The notes under the pieces were generated by a model. That model did not search any database. It had not been told where the DNA came from and saw only the letters and a list, made by a program, of their open reading frames with translations. Of a stretch of DNA of 64,000 nucleotides, positions 52,836 to 62,568 are shown one piece after another. Source of the DNA: Algoriphagus lacus (GTDB lineage: Bacteria > Bacteroidota > Bacteroidia > Cytophagales > Cyclobacteriaceae); the NCBI RefSeq assembly GCF_003583985.1, contig NZ_QXML01000009.1, forward strand, positions 97,824 through 161,823, written 5' to 3'. How positions within the stretch are numbered: the stretch's first letter is position 1; the number at the start of each line of letters is the position of its first letter. A program made the translations under genes and the position numbers.

Positions 52836-55232
52836 ATGTTCAAGAATCATATAAAAGTTTCAATAAGAGGCCTTATAAAAAAAAGACAACAAACGACAGT
52901 AAATTTCATCGGATTGATTACTTCGATTGTTAGTTTTCTTATTATTTCACTGTTTATCTATCATGAGCTTTCATTTAATTCGAATTTCTCTGGATATGAA
53001 AACATCTATCGGATCAACCAGGATTTTTCTCCTGGAGAAGAAAAGCTTTTCTGGGCCACTACTCCTTCAGCCTTGCTTCCCAATGTGCAGGCCAGTATTA
53101 AAGATCTGGAAAATGGAACTATCGTTTTTGATATAAGTCAGTTTTCCACCTTATTGATTGACGGTGGTCAGGGAAATCAAGAAGAAAAGCGATTTGCTTT
53201 CGCAGATACAAGTTTTTTTAAGGTTTTTGATTTAGAGTTTATAGCTGGAGCTCAGGAGAAAGTACTTGCAGATCCTGATAACCTTGTTTTAACCGAGTCC
53301 ACAGCAAAAAAATACTTTGAAACACCCCAAAAGGCAATAGGTAAAACGTTAAAAATCAATAATAGTAAAGAGTTTAAAGTGGCTGGGGTTATCGAGGACT
53401 TTCCTTCAAATTCAACTTTGAATTTTGATTTTATTGGATCTTTCCTTTCCCAGCCTCATGGAAAGGATCCTTCTTGGTCAAATAGCAATTACCATACGTA
53501 TTTGAAGCTGAATAAGGATGCTGACCCGGGGGCTACTGAAAATTCAATCAATAAATGGATCGCCGATCAATTTGGGGAAGACTTAAAATCAAGTGGGACC
53601 TCCATATATTTCACTTTGGCCAATTTGAGGGATATACATTTTGATACTACCAGAGAAATGTATGGAACCGTACCAACACTCGATATCCGATATCTCAAAC
53701 TCCTGGCATTTGTTGCGGTATTAATGATTTTGGTCGGCTGTGCCAATTTTATAAATCTTTCGACAGCGGAGTCAACTGAAAGATCCAAAGAGATCGGTTT
53801 GAGAAAAATTGTGGGATCAAGTCGTTTTCAATTGTTTTCACAATATTTTATCGAATCCATGATTTTGACCGGGTTATGTATTTTTCTGGCTCTGGTAGTC
53901 ATTCAATTAATCTCTGGTGTTTTAGAGGATTTCTTAGGTTTAAATTTGGATTTTACTACCATTTATACCCTTCAGGGTATTCTTTTTATTCTGGTTTTGT
54001 TTTTCTCGGTCAGTTTTTTAGCTGGATTCTATCCTGCAGTTTTTCTTTCTGGGATCAGACCTTTGAAAAACATCAGCTTACAAAAAACAAATACAAAATC
54101 TTACTTCAGGAAAGGGTTGGTTGTTTTTCAATTTTTTGTATCTATTTCTTTGGTTTTATCCACATTTATCGTGGAAAGTCAGCTTTCATTTCTTCAGGAA
54201 GCCAATCTGGGATTTGATAGGGAGCAATTAGTGGTTCTTCCGATTAATTACAAGATTCAAGAGCAAGTGAATTCATTTGGTTCTGAAATAAAGAGGAAAG
54301 ATCTGGTTGCTAGCGTATCAAAAGCAAGTAATTCTCCAGTTCATGTAAAATCCCAATATACAATGAGTCTTACACCGGAATCCAGCCAGTCTATTCCTGT
54401 GACAGGATATTTAGGGGACCATGAGTTAATAAAGACTTTGGGCATAGTGCTTTTGTCTGGACAAGGACTCCATGAGTCTGATTTAAAGAGAAGCCAAACA
54501 CCCGAAGATGGAGAGTTTCCAGTATTGATTAATCAGAAGGCTGCTGAGGCCTTGGGCTGGTCGGAAGACGCCGCTTTGAATAAACGCTTTTACTTTGACG
54601 GAAGCTTGGTTTATGTCAAAGGTGTAATGGAAGATTTTAATTTTAACTCTCTCCATAAAGAGGTCGGCCCACTGGTGATATACCTCGAACCGGATTATTC
54701 CACAGTTCTTTTACTTAGATTATCGGGTAGTAGTGTTTCAGAAAATTTGTCGGCTCTTAAATTAGCCTGGAATGAATTAATTCCGGATCGTCCTTTTTCC
54801 TATGAATTTGCGGATCAACAATATCAATTGTTTTATTCCACTGAAGAAAAACTTTCCAAAATCTTCTCCCTGTTTTCATTAGTGTCATTGGTTGTTTCAG
54901 GTTTGGGGCTCTTGGGACTAGTTTCGTACTTTGCCAACCAAAAAAGTAAGGAGATCAGTGTTAGGAGAGTCCTTGGAGCTGGTTTTCTGGATATCTTAAA
55001 ATTTCTGACGCGGGATTTTGTTATTCTATTAGTTGTTTCTACCGGTTTGGCTATTCTTTTTGGTAATTGGTTCTCAAAAGTATGGTTGGGAAGTTTTGCT
55101 TATCACGTTGATCTATCGTTTTTGATTTATGCGTTTGCGGTACTTTCAGTTTTGGGCATCTCTTTGCTGATTGTCTCATTTAGGACATGGAAAATATTTG
55201 TTACAAACCCAGTTGAAACCTTACAAAAATGA
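52836..55232 (+). CDS. ABC transporter permease, MacB/FtsX type
   Basis: 798 residues. MacB-type periplasmic core domain between an N-terminal helix (about 22-42) and a three-helix FtsX block (about 287-400, with KEIGLRKIVGSSRFQLFSQYF); then a second helix, a second periplasmic part and a second FtsX block (SKEISVRRVLGAGFLDILKFL...). This double form is the usual Bacteroidota MacB-like permease, working by mechanotransmission to export or act on envelope substrates. No ATPase gene is next to it, so its partner must be encoded elsewhere. Confidence 0.9.
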   Translation: MFKNHIKVSIRGLIKKRQQTTVNFIGLITSIVSFLIISLFIYHELSFNSNFSGYENIYRINQDFSPGEEKLFWATTPSALLPNVQASIKDLENGTIVFDISQFSTLLIDGGQGNQEEKRFAFADTSFFKVFDLEFIAGAQEKVLADPDNLVLTESTAKKYFETPQKAIGKTLKINNSKEFKVAGVIEDFPSNSTLNFDFIGSFLSQPHGKDPSWSNSNYHTYLKLNKDADPGATENSINKWIADQFGEDLKSSGTSIYFTLANLRDIHFDTTREMYGTVPTLDIRYLKLLAFVAVLMILVGCANFINLSTAESTERSKEIGLRKIVGSSRFQLFSQYFIESMILTGLCIFLALVVIQLISGVLEDFLGLNLDFTTIYTLQGILFILVLFFSVSFLAGFYPAVFLSGIRPLKNISLQKTNTKSYFRKGLVVFQFFVSISLVLSTFIVESQLSFLQEANLGFDREQLVVLPINYKIQEQVNSFGSEIKRKDLVASVSKASNSPVHVKSQYTMSLTPESSQSIPVTGYLGDHELIKTLGIVLLSGQGLHESDLKRSQTPEDGEFPVLINQKAAEALGWSEDAALNKRFYFDGSLVYVKGVMEDFNFNSLHKEVGPLVIYLEPDYSTVLLLRLSGSSVSENLSALKLAWNELIPDRPFSYEFADQQYQLFYSTEEKLSKIFSLFSLVSLVVSGLGLLGLVSYFANQKSKEISVRRVLGAGFLDILKFLTRDFVILLVVSTGLAILFGNWFSKVWLGSFAYHVDLSFLIYAFAVLSVLGISLLIVSFRTWKIFVTNPVETLQK

Positions 55233-55465
55233 TTTTTCTAAAGTTTCTTGGGAGGTCCCTTGGATAAATTCCTGTTGGGATGTTGATTTTGTAAAGCAAT
55301 CAGCTCTTGTCAGGGGTTTATACCTATTGGGGATAGTTTTAAAGTTTAATGTATTTGATATTTGACCGGCATTTGCTTCAAGAATCAAGCGAGTTTAATA
55401 AGACTTATTATGGAGAGGTTTAAATTATCATTCGGATTATCTGATTCAAAGCCTAACGAAAGCCT

Positions 55466-55579
55466 GCTTTTATCCAAAACTGGATAGCAAAGCTTAAAAA
55501 CGACAAGCAACTGCTTATCGATGCGGCATCCAAGGCGCAAAAGGCCGTGGACTACATCCTCAATGTCTGTCCATTTTAG
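55466..55579 (+). pseudogene. 3-prime fragment of an ardC gene
   Basis: The frame FIQNWIAKLKNDKQLL, then DAASKAQKAVDYILNVCPF and a stop, matches the last 37 codons of the ardC gene ending at 24956, with only a few base changes; the similarity continues through the stop codon and terminator. No upstream part of the gene is present, so only the end has been left or duplicated here. Confidence 0.85.
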
Positions 55580-55580
55580 G

Positions 55581-55602
55581 AAAAGGGGGAAACCCCTTTT
55601 TT
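55581..55602 (+). terminator. terminator of the ardC fragment
   Basis: AAAAGGGGG-AAA-CCCCTTTTTT, the same hairpin as at 24957 with one base changed in the loop. Confidence 0.8.
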
Positions 55603-55669
55603 GGTCGTTTTGGAATTAAAATTTTGATTTTTTGTCGGTTTGAGATTTCTTAGGACAAAAGCTTTTTCC

Positions 55670-56512
55670 ATGAACAATTCAATCCCTATTCGTACCAGAC
55701 ATCTTTTTCAGGAACTGGATGAACTTTTGATCCATAAGCTTAAATCACTTCCTAATGAGCAATGGAATGCTCCAACCTTGGCAGGAAGCTGGACAGTCAA
55801 GCAGATAGCAGCTCATCTTCTGGATGGGAATCTCAGAGCAATTTCAATGCTTAGAGACGGGTACTTTGGACAAGTCCCAGGCCAAATATCTTCTTATCAA
55901 GACCTGGTATCGTATCTAAACGGACTGAATGCTGACTGGATTTTAGCTACCAATCGCCTTAGTCCTCAAGTATTGGTTGACCTGCTTGAAACCTCCGGCA
56001 AAGAATACCGAAACCTTCTCAGAAGATTAAAGCCATTTGAAAAAGCCTTGTTCAGCGTGGCATGGGCAGGGGAGGAGGAGTCCTTAAATTGGTTTCATGT
56101 TGCAAGGGAGTACACCGAAAAATGGCATCATACCCAACAGATTTTCCTAGCCACAGATCCCGATGACCATTCGCTTTTTAGCAAGCGTTTCTTCCTGCCC
56201 TATTTGGAAACTTCGCTGAGGGCACTTCCATATCATTATCGATCTATTGAAAGTCCCAAGGGCGCCTTAGTGAAAATCATTATCACCGGACAATTTTATC
56301 ATACCTGGTGGATGAAGCGTATTGATTCGGAATGGCGACTGATTCCTTTTTCCAAACTTGAGCCATCAGCTCAACTTACAATTTCCGACAAAATAGCCTG
56401 GAGGATTTTTACTAAAGGGATTCCCTTTGAAATGGCAGTCCAGGAAGTTGAGGTAAAGGGGGATCAGAAGTTGGCTTTTCACTTATTAAAATTGCTGGCT
56501 GTTATGGCCTAG
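55670..56512 (+). CDS. DinB-like / mycothiol-dependent maleylpyruvate isomerase N-terminal-type protein
   Basis: About 280 residues from ATG 55670. The four-helix metal-binding fold shows WTVKQIAAHLLDGNLRA (first His) and the second site in ARE-YTEKWHHTQQI. Such proteins bind a metal through three histidines and act as thiol-dependent transferases or isomerases, or have no known role. Mycothiol itself is not made by Bacteroidota, so that cofactor is unlikely. It follows the ardC fragment and stands alone. Confidence 0.8.
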   Translation: MNNSIPIRTRHLFQELDELLIHKLKSLPNEQWNAPTLAGSWTVKQIAAHLLDGNLRAISMLRDGYFGQVPGQISSYQDLVSYLNGLNADWILATNRLSPQVLVDLLETSGKEYRNLLRRLKPFEKALFSVAWAGEEESLNWFHVAREYTEKWHHTQQIFLATDPDDHSLFSKRFFLPYLETSLRALPYHYRSIESPKGALVKIIITGQFYHTWWMKRIDSEWRLIPFSKLEPSAQLTISDKIAWRIFTKGIPFEMAVQEVEVKGDQKLAFHLLKLLAVMA

Positions 56513-56693
56513 ATCAAAAAATGTATTGTTCTGAATAGGAATTTCTATTCTGCCTGAAAGCCGAACTTCGTAGTGATGTTTAGGGATTTGTAGGGATGGT
56601 GTTAGTCCATTTTTAACCAACCAATGCAAATGTAGGGATGAATTAAAAATTGCATTTTGTTTGATATCTTCTGCCATTTCTTTTTCTAATCTC

Positions 56694-58259
56694 ATGAAAC
56701 AAGTTATCCGAATTGCTTTTTGGAGCTTAATCTGTTTTGCTCTGATTTTTCCATCTACAGGCTTTTCCCAAAACTTAACCAAAGGTGGGTTTAGTATGGG
56801 TAGCTATGAAATTTTGAATGCCAAAGGAAAGGCATTGATGAAAAACCTTCGTGCAGTGGAGTTACTGAATGAAGGGAAGCACATTATTGGTGTGAAGGAG
56901 GATTTTAGCTTTGAACTTTTTGACGTTCAAACAGGAGAAAAAATCGCCCAGGAAGGTGGGCTAAAGGCTCCTCTTTTCTTATGCCAAGGCAATCCTTTTT
57001 TGATTTTGATTCAGGATAGCAACTACTATGTGTTCGACTTTAACCTAAAAAAGATCACGGAAAATGGATACCGTGAAATCAAGGATCCTCAGGGTAAAAG
57101 AACCAGTCTGTTAGTGAAGGACGAAAACTCCAATTGGGGAATAATCAACCTAGACGGAACAGAACAAATCCCCCCTCAATACCTCAGCCTCGACTACGGT
57201 GGAGGAGAATTGAATGGCATATTATATCCCGTAGCCCATCTTTTTAGGGCCACTGCCAAAAATTCTGAATCATTTTATATCAATCTGTCCAATGAAGTGG
57301 ATATCGCAGCTACTGCCAACTCCTGCTGCTACAGTATGGGTGAACAGCAGGTGGTAGGAAAAAGGCTTATGCTTTTAGAACATTCCGAAAAGATCAGAGG
57401 GATTGAAAAAACACTTTTGGGAACTACCTACAATTCAACGAATCGGGAAAATAACAATCCCGCAGAAGCATTCAAGTGGCTTTATCAAGGTTGGCAAGAA
57501 GCGCCTGAATCGCAATATGCACTGGTGAAACTGACCGAATTTCTTCGAAGCAACCCTGAATTTCTTCAAGCCCAGGAGGGCTTGAACCTGAGTAGTCTCT
57601 ATCGACTGGCGGGAAAACAATCCCCATCCTACATTTTGGAACTTGCTGAATATTTCCGTTGGGAAAACCAACCCGACAGTGCTAAATTTTATTACGAGGA
57701 GGTGGTGAAAATTACCTCTGAAACCAATTATTCCCGTGTAGGAGCCCATATAGAGCTGGCAAAAATCGCCTTTCGGGAAGGAAATAAGACTCTCGCCGCC
57801 CAGCATCTGAATGCTGCTAAAAAAGCAGCTTCAGCAAATCAAAGTCCCCTGCCTGAATACAAACTGGAAGAGCTGTCCACCATGAATCTGCCTACAAATC
57901 TGAAGTATGGTCAGGTAATTCTCTATAAGGGTGAAAAATTTATGGTTTTACATGGAACTCCAAAGGGTGTGGAATTAAGCAATGGCACTTATCTGCCTTT
58001 GACTGAAACTGATTTTAAGGTCCTGAATGAAAGTGCGGATCAATTTATGACTTCTTGCTACGCCTGTGCAGGTTCGGGGAAAGTTACCAAGACATTCAAA
58101 ATGACTCCAATTACCGTTTACTCTAAACCTGAATTGGTTTCAGGCTCCAAGGTTTCCGGGGATTACATCAAAACAACCAGCTATACTACACCTTCCTCTT
58201 ATGAGGGACAGGAGACATGTTCAGTCTGCTATGGCAAAAAAGTGGTCCTGAAAAAGTGA
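56694..58259 (+). CDS. secreted TPR-like protein with C-terminal zinc-finger motif
   Basis: About 521 residues from ATG 56694. Signal peptide ending TGFSQ; then a beta-rich part with WG-like repeats (NWGIINLDGTEQIPPQYLSL); helical TPR-like repeats (about 250-390: AEAFKWLYQGWQEAPESQYALVKL, PDSAKFYYEEVVKI, AAQHLNAAKKAA); a small domain (YGQVILYKGEKFMVLHGTP); and finally CYACAGSGK and CSVCYGKK, two CxxCxG motifs as in the DnaJ zinc finger. The combination in an exported protein is unusual and I know no named family for it. Confidence 0.8.
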   Translation: MKQVIRIAFWSLICFALIFPSTGFSQNLTKGGFSMGSYEILNAKGKALMKNLRAVELLNEGKHIIGVKEDFSFELFDVQTGEKIAQEGGLKAPLFLCQGNPFLILIQDSNYYVFDFNLKKITENGYREIKDPQGKRTSLLVKDENSNWGIINLDGTEQIPPQYLSLDYGGGELNGILYPVAHLFRATAKNSESFYINLSNEVDIAATANSCCYSMGEQQVVGKRLMLLEHSEKIRGIEKTLLGTTYNSTNRENNNPAEAFKWLYQGWQEAPESQYALVKLTEFLRSNPEFLQAQEGLNLSSLYRLAGKQSPSYILELAEYFRWENQPDSAKFYYEEVVKITSETNYSRVGAHIELAKIAFREGNKTLAAQHLNAAKKAASANQSPLPEYKLEELSTMNLPTNLKYGQVILYKGEKFMVLHGTPKGVELSNGTYLPLTETDFKVLNESADQFMTSCYACAGSGKVTKTFKMTPITVYSKPELVSGSKVSGDYIKTTSYTTPSSYEGQETCSVCYGKKVVLKK

Positions 58260-58921
58260 CCTTCTTTTGAAGAAAGTGAGACCGCATGTTCCGATTGTTT
58301 CGAACTGACTTTGGTAGGGAAGTAAGGAATTATCTTAAGTGGATTGAAGCTTAGGAAACCGCGGTAATTGTTACTGAATGGTTGATGGAAGTATATCTTT
58401 CAAGAATTTTTCCAGTTGGCTTTCAAAAGTGGGAGTGTCCTTATTAGTGATAATTGCAAATAGGGAAGGACAAAATGATGGGGTTGCCAATCCTATGCAG
58501 TAGTAATTAGGTTTTGAACTCTCCAAAAGTGTGAGAAATGGTACCTAATTGGACCTCATGGAAATATTATGGATTTGGTTATTTCAATTGGATAGCGTCA
58601 AATTCCAAATCAAAAAACTCTTAATACAACGTGATGAAACTTCATTTCTGTTCCCTGTTTTAAATTTCATTCAAATTACCCTGTATCGAGTATTTCCTCT
58701 CTTGGTTTTTTCTTTCCTTGGCCTTACCATTATCTCTTACAACAATGTGCCGTTGGAATATCCATCAGGATACTTGGATATAAGGTTTTCTTGATTCCGA
58801 TCCTTCTTTGGTTGTACTGGCAAGAACAAAGGGGAATAAAACTTCCCTTTTGTTACCAAATTTCTTAATAATGGGGAAAAAATCTTGAGTAACAATTCAA
58901 TTGTGTTTATTATATAAAGTT
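58260..58921. other. 662-base intergenic region
   Basis: An 81-codon plus-strand frame (58549-58794) is hydrophobic at its end but has no family signs and is not called. I see no terminator, palindrome or pseudogene with confidence. Confidence 0.35.
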
Positions 58922-59653
58922 GTGACAGTAGAAGAATTTAATATCGACAAAGGACTTTATGTTTTCGAGTTTGAAGGCTTTGAGACTGAATTTCATAGCC
59001 ACCCGGCAATTGAAGTTGTTATTGCAAAAAATGGCGACTTTTCTCTTTGGACAGACACTGAAACTCATGAAAATTTGAAATTTGCGGTTGTATCGGCAAA
59101 TCAGCGACACAAGCTTTCTTCAACAAATTGTGCACTCAAAATCATAATGATTGAACACCACAATAGACTTGTTATTGACCATTTGAAACTTGCTGATATT
59201 GATTTAAGTAACGGATATTTCATTCAATCCGAACCTTACAATGAAGCAATTCAAATTGATAATTTGGTCCAAATCATAAGGAGCGGAAAAGAATTGACAG
59301 AATACGATTTCCGTATTTCAAAGGCAATTGAATACCTAGACCAAAATGACTTGGAGTATGACTCAATGATAAAAACACTTCGAGCTGTTACAAAACTTTC
59401 TGAAAGTAGACTTTCACATCTTTTCAAATCAAATATTGGCATATCCCTGAAAAAATACCTTATCTGGTCTAGGTTAAAGTCAACTATTAAAAATCATTTA
59501 GACAGCGAAGAGGGCTTGTTTTCAGCTTTGATAAAAAGCGGATTTTATGACCAACCACATTTTAGCAAGAGCTTTAAAAGTATGTTAGGAGTTAAGCCTT
59601 CGAGAGCATACAATAGCAGAAGCTTACAAGTTTTGTCCAAATCGGGTCTATAG
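58922..59653 (+). CDS. AraC-family transcriptional regulator
   Basis: 243 residues from the GTG at 58922; a TTG at 58901 would add seven residues. The N-terminal cupin (FHSHPAIEVVIAKNGDFSLW) is followed by the double helix-turn-helix: SMIKTLRAVTKLSESRLSHLFKSNIGISLKKYL and LFSALIKSGFYDQPHFSKSFKSMLGVKPS. The acetyltransferase gene follows after 35 bases and is the likely target or partner. Confidence 0.88.
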   Translation: MTVEEFNIDKGLYVFEFEGFETEFHSHPAIEVVIAKNGDFSLWTDTETHENLKFAVVSANQRHKLSSTNCALKIIMIEHHNRLVIDHLKLADIDLSNGYFIQSEPYNEAIQIDNLVQIIRSGKELTEYDFRISKAIEYLDQNDLEYDSMIKTLRAVTKLSESRLSHLFKSNIGISLKKYLIWSRLKSTIKNHLDSEEGLFSALIKSGFYDQPHFSKSFKSMLGVKPSRAYNSRSLQVLSKSGL

Positions 59654-59688
59654 CTTTGGAGACATTTATCCCTTAATAAATCAGAGAT

Positions 59689-60156
59689 ATGTCAGACACC
59701 ATTAGAACAATAACCAAAGCAGACTTGGACCAGCTCAAAATCGTAATTGAATCAAGTGGACTTTTTCCGGCAGAACTTCTTGACGGAATGGTCGCGGATT
59801 ATTTTTCAAACTCTGAATCAGAAGATATCTGGTTAACCAAACTTGACGACAATCGACCTATTGCAATTGTTTACTGTGCCCCCGAAAGATTAACTGATGG
59901 CACGTTTAATCTTTACCTGATTGCTGTTCACAAAGACTTTCAGGCCAAAGGAATTGGCGGCCAACTCATGGAATATGTGGAAAAGTTACTTCAATCAAAG
60001 GGTAAACGCATTTTGTTAGTCGAGACTTCCGGATTGTCAGAATTTGAACTGACAAGAAAGTTTTATGACAAATGCGGTTACACTCGAGAAGCTTTAATTC
60101 GTGACTTCTACCGGGACGGTGAAGACAAGTTTGTGTTTTGGAAGAAACTTAGTTAA
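59689..60156 (+). CDS. GNAT-family N-acetyltransferase
   Basis: 155 residues. LYLIAVHKDFQAKGIGGQLMEYVEKLL gives the acetyl-CoA-binding QxxGxG motif of the GNAT fold; LVETSGLSEFELTRKFYDKCGY follows as motif B. The acceptor is unknown. It sits 35 bases after an AraC gene, probably in one transcript. Confidence 0.9.
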   Translation: MSDTIRTITKADLDQLKIVIESSGLFPAELLDGMVADYFSNSESEDIWLTKLDDNRPIAIVYCAPERLTDGTFNLYLIAVHKDFQAKGIGGQLMEYVEKLLQSKGKRILLVETSGLSEFELTRKFYDKCGYTREALIRDFYRDGEDKFVFWKKLS

Positions 60157-60743
60157 GACCTTGGCGGGATAGGCGAGTCTTTCGAAAAAATTAGAATAAA
60201 GCAGCCACCAAAATAGAGTTTAGCTGATATCGTTGGGTTATTGTGAACCTTGTAATATATTCTAAATCACCCACCTGGTTCCTTCCATATTCTCTAACAA
60301 TTCTTCTTCTCTAGTGGATTATATGAGCTTCTAGGACAATACCATTTCCGCTTTGAGACAGCAGCTTGATCGAAGTTTGGCATCCTTGGAAAGTATTCAA
60401 TCAAAAAAACCAACGGATTATATTTCCATTTGAGGCATTGAGAGTAGCTAAAGCCCTTCATACCATTAGCAATGACATCTAAAAATGCTTCAATCCCAAA
60501 AAATTAGAAGGGATGATTGCCTTAGTTTAATCAGGTACTCTAAAGCTGCACGTTTTACTTTTTCTATTCAGAATCTGATGTTTGAGGAAAGAAAAAGTAG
60601 CTACTTAAAATTGGATGTTTTTGGGGTTTCGCTGAAGAAAAGTCACTTATCACGTTTTTATTTTTAACACACATCTTAAAATGTCCAGTTTTTTAATTTA
60701 AAAACTGGACATTTCTATATCTTTTTAAACAACAATAGTTTAC
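60157..60743. other. 587-base intergenic region
   Basis: No gene; a 60-codon frame at 60485-60667 has no recognisable features. The strong hairpin at 60679-60714 lies near the right end, before the decayed AbiEi-like gene. Confidence 0.4.
60679..60714. repeat. perfect 15-base inverted repeat
   Basis: AAATGTCCAGTTTTT and AAAAACTGGACATTT around a six-base loop. It lies 30 bases before the decayed gene at 60744. It could be a terminator, or the end of a lost insertion. Confidence 0.6.
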
Positions 60744-61145
60744 GAAAATCACTGATTACGAGGCGCTTGGGATGGATCGACTTCCCAAAGGGCATGTATT
60801 CACCTATACTGATTTTATAGGAGAGGTGAAAAACAGGGTGCGGTCATCAAAGCATTAAATAGAATGGGATTATGAGGAAAGATCAATAAGCTTTCCAGAG
60901 GCAGATACTATTAGCCGGGAAAAACAACTTTTGGAGAATTGGCACCTCCCCAATATCAGGTTGTCAAAGATTTGTTGGAAGAAGACGGAAAGGTTATTGG
61001 ATATCGGACACGATATAGTATCTATACCAAACTTGGATTGTCAACCCAGATTGGAAATTTGATTCAGATCGGGAAGAATGAGGTGAGACCCGAATTCAAA
61101 AGAGGTAAGTATAAGATTTCATTCTTTGCCAGCGCAAAGGCATAA
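60744..61145 (+). pseudogene. decayed DUF6088/AbiEi-like winged-helix gene
   Basis: Read in parts the region encodes DRLPKGHVFTYTDFIGEV, then after a one-base shift GAVIKALNRMGL-stop-GKINKLSRGRYY-stop-PGKTTFGELAPP, and finally QYQVVKDLLEEDGKVIGYRTRY, KLGLSTQIGNLIQIG and KYKISFFASAKA to a TAA. This matches the DUF6088 family, related to the AbiEi antitoxins (winged helix followed by a conserved K/N-x-LGLSTQ-x-P segment). The frameshift and two stops mean that it is not made. No toxin gene is next to it. Confidence 0.65.
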
Positions 61146-61171
61146 ATTCCCAGCTCATTACCTTCCCCGCC

Positions 61172-61540
61172 TCAACTCCTGTATCCCCCTCCATGTGATT
61201 TCGATCGCTTAATTAATTGCTCAGGATTTTTTCGGATACATTCTTGCCGCAACTGGCTAAATGTCTTATGATCCCTTGGGAATTGGATAGACTTTATTTT
61301 TAAACCCTTTTGGGAAAGAACCCAAACCTGGTCCAGTGCTCTTTCAAGGTGGCCTTCCTTTAAATCCCTGATTGAACTTTGAATTTCACCACGAATGATT
61401 CTGCCCTCATAGATCTTGGGGCTAAATTTTCCTTTCAATCCCAAATCACTCTTCAGTTCTTTAATTCTTGCCCTTACCCGTGCATCCAACTGTTCAAGCT
61501 CCACTAGGAGATTGCCGACCTCATCATCTGTAAGTTTCAT
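61172..61540 (-). CDS. small hypothetical protein, helical and basic
   Basis: 122 residues, soluble, with helix-forming segments (GNLLVELEQLDARVRARIKELKS, IQSSIRDLKEGHLERALDQV) and basic C-terminus (LIKRSKSHGGGYRS). No family recognised. It lies between a decayed gene and a frameshifted lipoprotein, and is the only apparently intact gene of this 2-kb stretch. Confidence 0.6.
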   Translation of the reverse strand: MKLTDDEVGNLLVELEQLDARVRARIKELKSDLGLKGKFSPKIYEGRIIRGEIQSSIRDLKEGHLERALDQVWVLSQKGLKIKSIQFPRDHKTFSQLRQECIRKNPEQLIKRSKSHGGGYRS

Positions 61541-61641
61541 TTTGTTGATTTAATTAACAATAAGATGTTAATAAATCTAACAGAATAGATTTGTCATCAA
61601 TGGGGAGTCAGTACAATACTTTGACAGGACAAGTCATTTTT

Positions 61642-62527
61642 TTAAACTTCTTCATTCTTGACAATCCTCCCGGTTCGATACTCCATCACAATCCTCCTTA
61701 CTTCACCATTCAAACTGGCTTCAAGGGTGATTTCTGGACCCACCTGTTGCTTCAGTAAGATCGAGGATTGGCATCCGGGACAAGTAGATTTACCAAAAAA
61801 GTCCAAGGTATCGTAGGCCCATTGTTTACATGTGCTGAAGTCAAAACCGGATACTCCGTTTTCCGTCACATCCAGGAAGAAGTCAACATCAAAATAGTAG
61901 ACTCCGATCCTAGGTGATTCGGGTGCTAGGCAATCCCAACGGATTCGCCCTTTGAAGTCATAGGATATGGCCTGAGTATAATTTTTTCCATTTTTGGAAA
62001 TGATCCCTGAGTGCTCCATCAAAAAGGAACCTTTCCAAGGGCGCACGGACATCAAGTTCATTCCTAGACATTAAGTCGTGAACTTTACCCAGTTCATAAG
62101 AATCCAGGTTTAGTGCTGCTATGGTACGGATAATAGTATCCGCTTTAGGAGACAAAGGCTGCGTGTATAGTTCGAATACCAACTGATTGAGGACTTGGAA
62201 GGTGCCAACCTGAGGTTTGGTGATAGGCTTGATAAAGGTTTGAGATCCTGCAGGAATAAATAAGTGATCCCTGATCAGGGATAGGTCCGGCCGGAAAATA
62301 CCCAACCAAAATTCCTTTCCCAATCCTCCATAAAGCAGGGTATTGCCTTTGGGATCAAGGGTGAAAAAGCCCAGGTATTCAGGCTTAGCCATCGGGATTT
62401 GAGCTTCATATATTGTCCAGAGGCCGTCTAATGTACGGCTCTGCGGATCACTATTTCTTGGGGCTTCCGGGGGGCTACAGGAAAAAAACAGGAGTAAGCC
62501 CACAAAATAAAAGCGTGAATTTTTCAT
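61642..62527 (-). pseudogene. lipoprotein gene split by a frameshift
   Basis: The first 165 codons (62527 to about 62045) encode a lipoprotein with lipobox LLFFSC and a DPKGNTLLYGGLGKEFWLG core. The continuing frame then turns into a poor C-terminus, whereas a frame shifted by one base from about 62050 (PWKGSFLMEHSGIISKNGKNYTQAISYDF...) continues to 61642 with a sensible protein and a CPGCQ motif. The full length of 886 bases is one more than a multiple of three, as expected for one indel. The combined protein of about 295 residues would be a surface lipoprotein of unknown family. Confidence 0.6.
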
Positions 62528-62568
62528 AAAAAGTCATTCTATTGAAGATAAATCACCTAACCGCAATT

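Larger units (their letters stand above)
55233..55669. other. 437-base intergenic region with the ardC fragment
   Basis: Contains the displaced ardC 3-prime end and its terminator (55466-55602). The sequence to its left (55233-55460) shows no gene; the part to its right is the leader of the DinB-like gene. Confidence 0.5.

Noticed and set aside
55640..55669. Longer start (TTG 55640) for the DinB-like protein
   Set aside because: The extra ten residues are not part of the domain, and the ATG at 55670 directly precedes the family's first helix.
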